From assembly GCF_900112265.1 (NCBI RefSeq), contig NZ_FOLO01000053.1:1-40177 (forward strand): 40,177 bases of DNA, written 5' to 3'. Both the position numbers and the translations under genes were made by a program. The first letter of the stretch is position 1, and each line of letters begins with the position of its first letter. The notes below the pieces were generated by a model. The model did not search any database, was not told where the DNA came from, and was given only the letters and a program-made list of their open reading frames with translations. This document shows positions 1 through 7,196 of this stretch, piece after piece. The DNA comes from Pseudoalteromonas denitrificans DSM 6059 (GTDB taxonomy: Bacteria > Pseudomonadota > Gammaproteobacteria > Enterobacterales > Alteromonadaceae).

Positions 1-188
1 GAAAGCAGAACTCAAAAACGGGTAATGGAGATATAGATTGGTGCTTATATAAATATAGGCACTTAGTTGAAAATGCATTTGCAAGACTGAAACACTTCCG
101 TGCTATAGCTACAAGATATGATAAATTAAAGTTACAGTTTGAAAGTATGCTAGCACTGGCGTGTGCAATGATTTGGCTGCCAATGTGA
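1..188 (+). mobile_element. IS5-family transposase, 3' fragment at window edge
   Basis: Reading in frame from base 3 gives about 61 codons ending in TGA at 186-188. The fragment carries the C-terminal IS4/IS5 signature Y-(2)-R-(3)-E-(6)-K (YKYRHLVENAFARLK), whose E is the last acidic residue of the DDE catalytic triad, followed by the typical HFRAIATRYDK stretch. The rest of the gene and the left end lie outside the window, so I cannot tell whether the element is intact. The right terminal repeat probably ends close to 200-203 (on the minus strand it would begin GGGGCTGTTGATC). That boundary is inferred from its position just after the stop codon and just before the tandem repeat. Confidence 0.85.
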
Positions 189-202
189 AAGATCAACAGC
201 CC

Positions 203-285
203 CTAATATCTAATATCTAATATCTAATATCTAATATCTAATATCTAATATCTAATATCTAATATCTAATATCTAATATCTAATA
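203..285. repeat. Heptanucleotide tandem repeat (CTAATAT)n, about 11.9 copies
   Basis: From 203 to 285 the unit CTAATAT repeats without a mismatch and breaks at 286. It begins within a few bases of the inferred right end of the IS. No gene starts close by: the nearest CDS (stop at 463) runs toward it. It is therefore unlikely to be a translational contingency repeat for a gene inside this window. It may be slippage-grown from the IS target site or a pre-existing microsatellite. Confidence 0.95.
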
Positions 286-462
286 ACGGTAAGGTTGAGG
301 ATTTATCATAACATTTTGAAAATATTTTAAAAACCTTGATAAATTAGGAGGTTAACAGTTTGATCATAATTTCACTATCTTTTAAATATTAACCTTTAAA
401 CCTAGTCTTTTCTCAGTTTGTAGGTTTTTAATAAAATATTTAAGGAATGAATTAAAAAAAAT

Positions 463-1248
463 TTATATTTCAAACAATACATCTGTTCGCACTATGTATT
501 TTGTGCCTTTGGTAATAGGTAAAGAGGCATGTAAACAATGCATTGGGTGATGCCCATGTGGAAATACTAATACACTACCTTTTGGTGTTCTAATATTAAC
601 TTTTTTTGCATCACTTTCTGATCTTGCTGGCATATTAGGCTTGTCTTTATGTACCAAAAATTGTGTTTCTCCGCCTTCAAAGTCATCTGATAATAAAATT
701 AAAAATGTCATTTGACTCCACCTGTCGTCATAAGCCTGACCGACTAATTTATTATTTATTACACGACTACCTGGCCAAGAACCATCAATATGCGGCTTAA
801 AAAAGTCACCTTCTTGATAACGATAAAATCGAAACCTTGCATTTATTCCAAGGGGTTTTAAGCCATTAAAATTATCATCACCTTGATCAAATAAAGCAGC
901 AACACGATCCCATATAATGGTATCGGTTGTTTTATCTACAACCATAGTCACATTGTCATTATGTCTGACGTTTCTTGGGAGTGAAACGGGTGCATCTCCT
1001 AAATAACCAAGTGTTTCAGTAACTTCTATTAACTTATTACATTCTTCTTGCGAAAGTACATTCAGCAGCTGGAAGCTACCTGGTACTTCAGGAATGTCTT
1101 TTCTTATAATACTGTTACTTGTATCTATATTTAGATCAAATGGGTTTACATTATCTGGCGTCCAAGTAGGCAAACTTGGATTTTCTGCTCCAGGCTCTTT
1201 AGCAACAACATAGAATGGGTGATTATTATTTATATTAGAATGACTCAT
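463..1248 (-). CDS. 2OG-Fe(II) oxygenase, prolyl 4-hydroxylase-like
   Basis: A 261-aa protein with a C-terminal P4H-type double-stranded beta-helix domain. The iron ligands are visible as H153-x-D155 (KPHIDGSW) and H240 (CLHASLPITKGTKY), with R254 placed to bind 2-oxoglutarate. These enzymes hydroxylate an unactivated C-H bond using O2 and 2-oxoglutarate; the substrate here is unknown. I chose the ATG at 1248 over the upstream in-frame ATG at 1335. It has an AAAGGT ribosome site 8 nt upstream, and its ATGA overlaps the stop of the preceding aldehyde dehydrogenase gene, which implies translational coupling. It is the last gene of a three-gene leftward operon. No signal peptide is seen, so it is probably cytoplasmic. 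Confidence 0.85.
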   Translation of the reverse strand: MSHSNINNNHPFYVVAKEPGAENPSLPTWTPDNVNPFDLNIDTSNSIIRKDIPEVPGSFQLLNVLSQEECNKLIEVTETLGYLGDAPVSLPRNVRHNDNVTMVVDKTTDTIIWDRVAALFDQGDDNFNGLKPLGINARFRFYRYQEGDFFKPHIDGSWPGSRVINNKLVGQAYDDRWSQMTFLILLSDDFEGGETQFLVHKDKPNMPARSESDAKKVNIRTPKGSVLVFPHGHHPMHCLHASLPITKGTKYIVRTDVLFEI

Positions 1249-2585
1249 TTTGATACGACCTTTACTTGAGCAAATTGACGATGACCTTCTACAGAACCTC
1301 TGTAGCCAAAACCACTTTGTTTCGCGCCCACCCAAGGGCTATCACCATCTCCGCCTACACCTCTATTAATGCCTATCATGCCTGCTTCTAATTGATTTGC
1401 GATATTATTAGCACCTTTTCCGCCAAAGACAACAGCACCTAAAGCATAGTCAGAGTCATTAGCGCGATTTATAGCATCATCAATATGTGCGAATGTGGCG
1501 ATGGCAACAATTGGTCCAAAGGTTTCCTCTTTTTCTATCAACATATCAGGTTGTATATCTGTAATAACAGTAGGGCCAATAAATGGGGCAGGGTGTGAGT
1601 CATCTCCTAATATTAATTGGGCACCTTTACTTGTGGCATCTTTGATATGATTTTTTATTTTCGAATATTGTGCATGATTTACAATAGGTCCAATATTAGC
1701 GTGCCTATCATCCCAAGAACCTACTCTATATCTCATTGCTACATCTGTGACTTTACGTACAAAATCATCAGCTACGGATTCATCAACATAAACGCGTTCG
1801 GTAGAGACACACATTTGGCCTGCATTCTCAAAGCTACTGCCCACTGCAAATCTGGCTGCAGCATCAAGATCTGCATTGCTCATCACTATCATAGGATCAT
1901 TACCACCAAGTTCCATAATTAATCGCTTTAATCCCGAACTTGCTTTAGCCATAATATCTTTACCAGCATCTTTAGAACCTGTAAATGCAACTAAGTTGAT
2001 ATCTGATTTCACTAGTTTTTGGCCTAACTCCTTTTTACCATGAACAATTTGTAAAACATGTTCTGGTAAAATCTCATTTAATGAAGCAACCATTTCATTT
2101 GCCACAAGAGGTGTTTCTTCTGATGGTTTAAAAATAACGGTATTACCGGCAACTAAAGCGGGTATTATAAGATTAGCGGCCATAGCCAACGGATAATTCC
2201 AAGGAGATATGATTGCAGCTACGCCTAATGGCGTAAATTGAATTTCTGTTCTAGGTCCTTGTTTTAGTGGTTTAAGTGCATCAGATACTAAATTGGCTAT
2301 ATATTCGGCACTGTGGATCACACCTGATACTTCACCAGAAGACCGTTTAGCATCTTTGCCCATTTCCATGCTCATAAGTCTTGCTAAATCTCTTTGTTGA
2401 GATGCTAAAGATTCAAAAGCACGAGAGATTGTTTCAACTCTGACATCAATAGGTATATTACGCCATTGTGTAAATGCTGACTTTGCTTGGCTCACTTTAC
2501 TTGAAAGTTCGTTGTCTGAAGTAATCAATACTTCCCCAATTACTTCACCATTACTCGGGTTGATTGACTTAATTGTTTCTTTCAT
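1245..2585 (-). CDS. Aldehyde dehydrogenase family (succinate-semialdehyde type)
   Basis: A 446-aa NAD(P)-dependent aldehyde dehydrogenase, slightly short for the superfamily but complete in its active site: N130 (SPWNYP), K153 (FKPSEETP), general base E225 (MELGGND) and catalytic C259 (NAGQMCVSTERVY). The closest family by motif is the succinate/glutarate-semialdehyde dehydrogenase group. The actual substrate is not readable from sequence. It sits between two non-heme iron oxygenase genes. It overlaps the downstream 2OG oxygenase by 4 bp (ATGA) and follows the CmcJ-like gene by 44 bp. A plausible role is oxidation of an aldehyde released when an oxygenase hydroxylates a carbon next to N, O or S. 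That role is inference. Confidence 0.85.
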   Translation of the reverse strand: MKETIKSINPSNGEVIGEVLITSDNELSSKVSQAKSAFTQWRNIPIDVRVETISRAFESLASQQRDLARLMSMEMGKDAKRSSGEVSGVIHSAEYIANLVSDALKPLKQGPRTEIQFTPLGVAAIISPWNYPLAMAANLIIPALVAGNTVIFKPSEETPLVANEMVASLNEILPEHVLQIVHGKKELGQKLVKSDINLVAFTGSKDAGKDIMAKASSGLKRLIMELGGNDPMIVMSNADLDAAARFAVGSSFENAGQMCVSTERVYVDESVADDFVRKVTDVAMRYRVGSWDDRHANIGPIVNHAQYSKIKNHIKDATSKGAQLILGDDSHPAPFIGPTVITDIQPDMLIEKEETFGPIVAIATFAHIDDAINRANDSDYALGAVVFGGKGANNIANQLEAGMIGINRGVGGDGDSPWVGAKQSGFGYRGSVEGHRQFAQVKVVSK

Positions 2586-2629
2586 AATTGTTCCAATTTT
2601 TGTTCTGTTTTCAAATTTTAAAAGTTGGT

Positions 2630-3451
2630 TTATTCAAAAAGCATAATGCTTCTAACTTCAATGCTGATACGTTTAGCTTGTGCAGGATCTATATTTGAAA
2701 TTGTAAAACCTGTATGGGGTACTCTACTGATCAGACTGTTTGAATTACTGTCAAATACTTTAAAAATGAGTTGCTCTTTAGCTGTCATTTGTGGATAAAA
2801 ATACCATTGATGTTTTTCACTGTGACTAAATACTTCAATTTCACCAGTTCTATTAGGATATATGACAGGCATTAAATTAGATTCCTGATCAGAAACTGTA
2901 TTAATATCTAAAAATGCCAACGGACTATCTACAACTAAATCAACTAAAGGGATCCAAGTATTAATAAATTGATAATGGCTAAAACTATTTGCTGATATGC
3001 CATATTTTTTAAGTTCAACGTTTAACCTGTGCTCAGCTGATGATGGGGTGTAATCATTATGAATTGTTTTTACAGGAGAACGTTTTTCAGATCTTGATAG
3101 TGAATCTTCAACAGAACGGATAGTATGATCAAAAATCAAACCAGAATGTGCACCAGTTTGCAACTTGAGGTGTTTTATCACTTGTGGGTAAAGCTGTTCT
3201 TTTAATATATTATCATCAAAATAATCAGTCACTTTGTATGCATTGTCAGCGAGTTCAAAACCCATAGTATTTAAAGCCGGTGGTGTTTTTAAAACCCTTG
3301 CATTAGTGATATTCATTAAGCGTGCATCTACTTTAGATGCTAGGACATCAGCGCTTTTAGCATCCGATCTCAGATCAAATGCTTCTATATTTTCTGGAAA
3401 TATATAATTGAGTGTTGCGTTAAGTGTTTTAGCACTACTGTGTAATTGCAT
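2630..3451 (-). CDS. CmcJ/NvfI-family oxidoreductase (GA4 desaturase-like)
   Basis: A 273-aa protein recognised from the family landmarks: IHNDYTPSSAEHRL near residue 130, INTWIPLVDLVVDSPLAFLD near 163-182, and HQWYFYPQMTAKEQLIFKVFDS near 214-235. Possible iron ligands are H131-x-D133 and H246 (VPHTGF). Family members include cephamycin 7-alpha-methoxylation protein CmcJ and fungal isomerases/desaturases, many of them 2OG-Fe(II) enzymes. I chose ATG 3451 because GGAG lies 7 nt upstream; an upstream TTG at 3466 is also possible. It is the first gene of the leftward operon and is divergent from the LysR gene at 3557. The substrate is unknown. Members occur in both secondary metabolism and catabolism. 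Confidence 0.75.
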   Translation of the reverse strand: MQLHSSAKTLNATLNYIFPENIEAFDLRSDAKSADVLASKVDARLMNITNARVLKTPPALNTMGFELADNAYKVTDYFDDNILKEQLYPQVIKHLKLQTGAHSGLIFDHTIRSVEDSLSRSEKRSPVKTIHNDYTPSSAEHRLNVELKKYGISANSFSHYQFINTWIPLVDLVVDSPLAFLDINTVSDQESNLMPVIYPNRTGEIEVFSHSEKHQWYFYPQMTAKEQLIFKVFDSNSNSLISRVPHTGFTISNIDPAQAKRISIEVRSIMLFE

Positions 3452-3477
3452 CTTTATCTCCAACAAATTCTAATGCT

Positions 3478-3490
3478 GTTATTAAATAAC
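3478..3490. promoter_or_regulatory. 13-bp perfect palindrome in the divergent LysR/oxygenase promoter
   Basis: GTTATT-A-AATAAC lies 27 bp upstream of the CmcJ-like start and 67 bp upstream of the LysR start. LysR-type regulators bind dyads of the T-N11-A kind in the gap between themselves and a divergent target operon, and this is the only clear dyad in the 105-bp gap. That it is the operator is inference. Confidence 0.45.
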
Positions 3491-3556
3491 TTAAGCAGTA
3501 TGTTATGCTTCAACTCATACAATTAAAAACAACTATACCTTGTTAGGGATACAATT

Positions 3557-4456
3557 TTGGCTGGTATCAATCGTCTCGATATAAAACAATTGAGAATACT
3601 GCAATTGTTACTTCAACAAAGAAACTTATCTAAAGTTGCAAATCTTATGGGTTTAACGCAGCAAGCGATCAGTGAACAGTTAAGAAAGTTAAGAGATACT
3701 TTTAATGATGAATTATTTATACGAACGAATAATGGGGTGATCCCAACAAAAGTAGCAGAAAATATGGAACATAAGATAAACCATATTTTGCTAGATATAG
3801 AGCAGTTGATAAACCCTGAATATTTTGACCCCTCAAGTCTGACTGGTTTGTTACAGATCAGCACATCTGATTATGCCCTTGTTACAGTTTTACCTCAGTT
3901 ATTAAAAGCTGTAAATGAACAAGCACCAAACTTAAAGATAGTGATCCGTGATTTTGAATCAGATAATTTAGACAAGTTGATGGTTACCGGTGAGTTAGAC
4001 TTGGTGATTACTTTTCCTGAATTTATTCCAAATACCTTTTCAACATTGAAGCTATTTGATGAGCAACATATTTGTGTAACAGGAATAAATTCGCCTTATG
4101 TACAGAAAAAATTTACGCTAAAGAAACTTGCTGATTTACCACAAGTGATTGTTTCTCCTTCAAGGCCAAATCTTAAAGGATCTCATGATGCATGGTTTGC
4201 TAAAAAAGGCTTAATAAGAAATGTTATTATGTCAGTTCCTAGCTTTGCCACCGCTGCTGATATTATTCAATCAACAAATACAATAGCATTTTTGCCTTCA
4301 AGGATACTGCCTGATCCCAAACTTATCCCGATTGATTTGGATGAACTTCCACCAAGTTTTGAAGTAATTGCAGCTTGGCATCTAAGATCAGATACCAGCC
4401 CAACTCATAAATGGTTAATCAATATATTAAAATCAGAATTTTGTAATAAAGTCTAA
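3557..4456 (+). CDS. LysR-family transcriptional regulator, divergent from oxygenase operon
   Basis: A 299-aa LysR-type regulator. It has an N-terminal winged HTH (residues about 7-65, with NLSKVANLMGLTQQAISEQLRKL as helix-turn-helix region in part) and a C-terminal periplasmic-binding-like effector domain from about residue 90. The start is TTG at 3557, supported by AGGGAT 6 nt upstream; there is no better ATG in frame. It is transcribed away from the three-gene oxygenase/aldehyde dehydrogenase operon, the usual arrangement for a regulator controlling its neighbour. The effector is probably a substrate or product of that pathway, but nothing in the sequence names it. Confidence 0.88.
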   Translation: MAGINRLDIKQLRILQLLLQQRNLSKVANLMGLTQQAISEQLRKLRDTFNDELFIRTNNGVIPTKVAENMEHKINHILLDIEQLINPEYFDPSSLTGLLQISTSDYALVTVLPQLLKAVNEQAPNLKIVIRDFESDNLDKLMVTGELDLVITFPEFIPNTFSTLKLFDEQHICVTGINSPYVQKKFTLKKLADLPQVIVSPSRPNLKGSHDAWFAKKGLIRNVIMSVPSFATAADIIQSTNTIAFLPSRILPDPKLIPIDLDELPPSFEVIAAWHLRSDTSPTHKWLINILKSEFCNKV

Positions 4457-4584
4457 GCCTAAATATTTCTATTTACCAATCAACTATTACCTTCTAAGTA
4501 AGAATTATATAAGAGAAAAGTTTCAAATAAATGTTTAATTATTAAAATTAAATGTGTATTGATTTCTAGTGGTATTACGTATAA

Positions 4585-4622
4585 ATGACGTTGCGCTTCA
4601 TGTTGTTATAATATAACATTTC
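4585..4622 (+). promoter_or_regulatory. Zur-like operator overlapping a consensus -10 box
   Basis: A perfect 15-bp palindrome TGTTATA-A-TATAACA (4604-4618), followed by TTTC, matches the core and right half of the gammaproteobacterial Zur box as I remember it (about GAAATGTTATAATATAACATTTC). The left outer bases differ. TATAAT at 4607-4612 lies inside it, with ATGACG at 4585-4590 and a 16-bp spacer as a possible -35. Zinc-loaded Zur would cover the -10. The genes that follow (DUF2149, COG0523 GTPase, DUF1826) fit a zinc-starvation regulon. The site is directly visible; the regulator assignment is inferred. Confidence 0.7.
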
Positions 4623-4713
4623 ATTTTTAGGCTTGTGTCATAACAAAGGGCAAGCGATAAAGGAGTTAGCATTGCTTGGTTATTTACTGGATGCAAAGGT
4701 GATAGAGCAATGA
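4612..4713 (+). pseudogene. Short open frame ending in ATGA overlap; possible gene remnant
   Basis: Between stops there is an open frame whose last 27 codons read as amphipathic coding-like sequence (about KGQAIKELALLGYLLD then AKVIEQ, stop 4711-4713). The stop overlaps the ATG at 4710 that would start the reconstructed DUF2149 gene. I see no convincing start codon or ribosome site, and the Zur-like box overlaps its beginning. It could be the tail of a deleted upstream partner; in other genomes DUF2149 genes often neighbour MotA/TolQ/ExbB-type channel genes, as I recall. It could also be chance. Confidence 0.25.
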
Positions 4714-5047
4714 GAAACACAAATCTAGACGCCGCCTAATTAATGATACTGACGATTTAAATCCAATGAATAGTGTTGGTAACTTATTTGATGTTGCTAT
4801 GTTTTTTTCAGTTGCTCTTATGGTGGCATTAGTGAGTTATCTTGATGTAGCAGACATGCTATTCAATGACGGTTTTACTATGGTGAAAAATCCGGGTAAA
4901 GACGATATGCAAATTATCACTAAAGAAGATGGCAAGATAGTCCGCTATAAATCTGAGGAATCGAATACCAGCTGTGAAGGCAAAGGCAAACGAGTCGGTG
5001 CTGCTTATCAATTAGATAAGGGTGAAATAATTTATATACCAGAATAA
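4710..5047 (+). CDS. DUF2149 domain protein with probable 5' frameshift
   Basis: The intact downstream frame from ATG 4766 gives 93 aa. It has one membrane segment (VAMFFSVALMVALVSYL) and a short hydrophilic tail that I recognise as DUF2149, a small membrane family of unknown function. The family normally has a basic N-terminus before D/NPM...NLFDVAM. That N-terminus (about KHKSRRRLINDTDDLNP) is present upstream but has no start codon in frame. ATG 4710 leads into it only if one A is added to the AAA at 4715-4717; the reconstructed protein is then 112 aa. So either a one-base deletion broke the gene or the read has an error. It sits 22 codons past the Zur-like site and upstream of the COG0523 gene. 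Confidence 0.6.
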
Positions 5048-5111
5048 TGATTGATATTTTATTAGCGATTCAACTTATGTGAGGCGCTATAAATATACTT
5101 TCAAATGTTGT

Positions 5112-5133
5112 AAAAACGAGAGTTCGCGTTTTT
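5112..5133 (+). terminator. Weak hairpin with U-rich arm after DUF2149
   Basis: AAAAACG at 5112-5118 pairs with CGTTTTT at 5127-5133 across an 8-nt loop. It falls between the DUF2149 and COG0523 genes and could attenuate readthrough. The stem is short and AT-rich, so it is weak. Confidence 0.4.
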
Positions 5134-5184
5134 GACTATGTGCGTTTTTCATCAATTTTAGAAATAGCACCTAAACAAGGTGTG

Positions 5185-5201
5185 ATGTTATAGTGTTGCG
5201 T
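5185..5201 (+). promoter_or_regulatory. Degenerate second Zur-like half-site upstream of COG0523 gene
   Basis: ATGTTATA at 5185-5192 equals one half of the Zur box. The other half (TGTTGCGT) matches the expected TATAACAT at only some positions. It is 28 bp upstream of the GTPase start, so it could give the GTPase its own zinc-responsive promoter. Weak evidence. Confidence 0.3.
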
Positions 5202-5228
5202 ATTTGTGCGCGTGGGGCAAAGAGATAA

Positions 5229-6440
5229 ATGAAATTAGTTAATACAAAACTTCCTGTCACCGTACTTTCAGGGTTCCTAGGAGCAGGAAAAACAACGGTA
5301 CTGAGCCATATTTTAAATAATAGGAAAGGGTTAAAGGTTGCGATCATTGTTAATGATATGAGTGAAATTAACATTGATTCGTCCATGGTAAGAAACGGCG
5401 TATCTTTAAATGAAAGCCAAGATAAATTAGTTAAAATGAGTAATGGCTGTATTTGTTGTACATTACGCGAAGATTTATTATTGGAAGTGGCTAAGTTAGC
5501 AAAAGAAAAAATATTTGATTATTTAGTCATCGAATCAACAGGTATTTCAGAGCCTTTACCGGTCGCTGAGACTTTTACTTTTGCTGATGAAAATAATGTT
5601 TCTCTTGGTGATGTGGCGAGGCTTGATACTATGGTGACAGTTGTTGATGCGGTTAATTTTATGAAAGATTATGAAGCTGCACAATACTTAGAAAGTACTG
5701 GTGACGAACGAGATGATCAAGATGAAAGAACCGTTACTGATTTATTAATAGATCAAGTTGAATTTGCAGATGTATTATTAATTAATAAAATTGATTTAAT
5801 AACAACTCCAGAACTTAAAAATTTAACTGCAATTTTAAAAACACTTAATGCAAGCGCACAGATTATACCGGTCACTCAAGGTCAAGTTGATGTTAATGAT
5901 GTAATCAATACAGCGCTATTTGACTTCGAAAAAGCATCAAAGGCAGCTGGCTGGTTACAGGAATTAAGAGGGGAGCATGTTCCTGAAACACAAGAATATG
6001 ATATTACAAGTTTTAGTTATAAAGCACGAAGACCTTTTCACCCTGAAAAATTTTATAACTTACTTCATAATTTGGATCAATTCGGTAAGTTGCTTCGATC
6101 TAAAGGTTTTTTCTGGCTCGCAACCAGACATGAGTTTGTAGGGCAGTGGAATCAAGCGGGTGGTATCGCAAATTATGGGTTTGCAGGTCTGTTTTGGCAT
6201 GCTGAACCAAAAGAAAATTGGCCAACAGATGTTGAATCTTTAACTGAAATTCATAAATCTTGGGTTGAACCATTTGGCGATATGAGACAAGAATTGGTCT
6301 TTATTGGTCAAAAATTGAATGAAAAAAAATTGATAAATGCACTTGATGACTGTCTATTAAGTGAAAATGAATTGTTAAAAGGTAAAGATTATTGGTGCGC
6401 TCTTGTAGATCCTTTTCCTGCTTGGGAGGAGTCCGTATGA
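5229..6440 (+). CDS. COG0523 GTPase, putative zinc metallochaperone (ZigA/ZagA/YciC-like)
   Basis: A 403-aa G3E-family GTPase. It has a P-loop GFLGAGKTT (15-23), the family metal-binding CICC (74-77), a switch region ESTGISEP (102-109) and NKID (186-189) for guanine recognition. A CobW C-terminal domain follows, with GFFWLATRHEF near 294-304. Long members of this type are commonly Zur-controlled and deliver or allocate zinc under starvation. The ATG at 5229 has AAAGAG 6 nt upstream. The stop TGA overlaps the next gene as ATGA, so it is coupled to DUF1826. The presence of CxCC and the Zur-like box upstream support a zinc rather than cobalt or nitrile hydratase role; that specificity is inferred. 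Confidence 0.85.
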   Translation: MKLVNTKLPVTVLSGFLGAGKTTVLSHILNNRKGLKVAIIVNDMSEINIDSSMVRNGVSLNESQDKLVKMSNGCICCTLREDLLLEVAKLAKEKIFDYLVIESTGISEPLPVAETFTFADENNVSLGDVARLDTMVTVVDAVNFMKDYEAAQYLESTGDERDDQDERTVTDLLIDQVEFADVLLINKIDLITTPELKNLTAILKTLNASAQIIPVTQGQVDVNDVINTALFDFEKASKAAGWLQELRGEHVPETQEYDITSFSYKARRPFHPEKFYNLLHNLDQFGKLLRSKGFFWLATRHEFVGQWNQAGGIANYGFAGLFWHAEPKENWPTDVESLTEIHKSWVEPFGDMRQELVFIGQKLNEKKLINALDDCLLSENELLKGKDYWCALVDPFPAWEESV

Positions 6441-7114
6441 GTGACTTAATACAAAATGTAGAAACCGAGAATGACATTAATAAAATTCCAACAGCAGTTG
6501 AATCTAGTGAACCCAGTGTTTTATCAGATATTTATCAATCGGGTAAAAATATGGTTATTTGGCAACGGAAAAATTCAAACCAAATCGATAATACAGTAGA
6601 TAGCATATTAGAATCAAAAAAATCATTAAAACTTGTTATGGAAGTAACACCGCAAAGTATCCAGGCTGATCTATTAAGGGTATTAGATGAACTGGATAGT
6701 GATAAAGCCTTAAGTTATGATATTTATCAACTTGTTGATATGTTCTGTTTTTTATTTGAGCTTAAAAGTGTCGGTCTTAGGTTAACTACGTTACAAGAGC
6801 CTATGTGCCCTAGGTTTCATGTCGACAAAGTTGGCTGCCGTTTAATTACAACTTATAAAGGAAACGGCACCCAATGGCTGCCACATGAGATAGTCGATAG
6901 ATCAAAGTTAGGAGCCGGAAACAAAGGACTTAGTGATGACTTATCCGGGATTTATAAAAAAGAAACTGATATTAAACATTTAACTTGTGGTGATGTGGCT
7001 TTACTCAAAGGTGAGGCATGGATTGGAAATGAAAATGCTGGAATAGTACATCGTTCTCCACCGGTTCCAAAAGACGAAATGCGTCTTGTATTGACATTAG
7101 ATATTCTACCTTAA
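6437..7114 (+). CDS. DUF1826 protein with 2OG-oxygenase-like HxD...H-x10-R pattern
   Basis: A 225-aa protein with the DUF1826 core CPRFHVDKVGCRLITTY (124-140) followed by KGNGTQWLPHE, and a C-terminal VHRSPP. DUF1826 genes are known to travel with Zur-regulated COG0523 GTPases; their function is not established. I note H128-x-D130 and, 75 residues later, H205-x10-R216, which is exactly the spacing of the iron triad and 2OG-binding arginine in Fe(II)/2OG oxygenases. Start ATG 6437 overlaps the GTPase stop (ATGA) and has GGAGG 7 nt upstream. A conserved C124 next to the HxD could be another ligand. The protein is probably cytoplasmic. It might be a client or partner of the GTPase. Confidence 0.8.
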   Translation: MSDLIQNVETENDINKIPTAVESSEPSVLSDIYQSGKNMVIWQRKNSNQIDNTVDSILESKKSLKLVMEVTPQSIQADLLRVLDELDSDKALSYDIYQLVDMFCFLFELKSVGLRLTTLQEPMCPRFHVDKVGCRLITTYKGNGTQWLPHEIVDRSKLGAGNKGLSDDLSGIYKKETDIKHLTCGDVALLKGEAWIGNENAGIVHRSPPVPKDEMRLVLTLDILP

Positions 7115-7144
7115 CGAAATTTAAATTAACTATAAGATGATAAT

Positions 7145-7178
7145 AAAAGATAGCAAAAAATGTAGTTTGCTATCTTTT
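7145..7178. terminator. Bidirectional terminator between DUF1826 and the HExxH gene
   Basis: AAAAGATAGCAAA (7145-7157) pairs perfectly with TTTGCTATCTTTT (7166-7178). Both arms end in A/T runs, so it can serve the converging transcripts on both strands. Confidence 0.8.
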
Positions 7179-7196
7179 ATAAATGTAATTCATGTT

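Noticed and set aside
298..462. Inverted repeats (ATTTATCA/TGATAAAT and AAACCTA/TAGGTTT) after the heptamer array, considered as terminators
   Set aside because: Short stems with long loops (28 and 16 nt); too weak to call.
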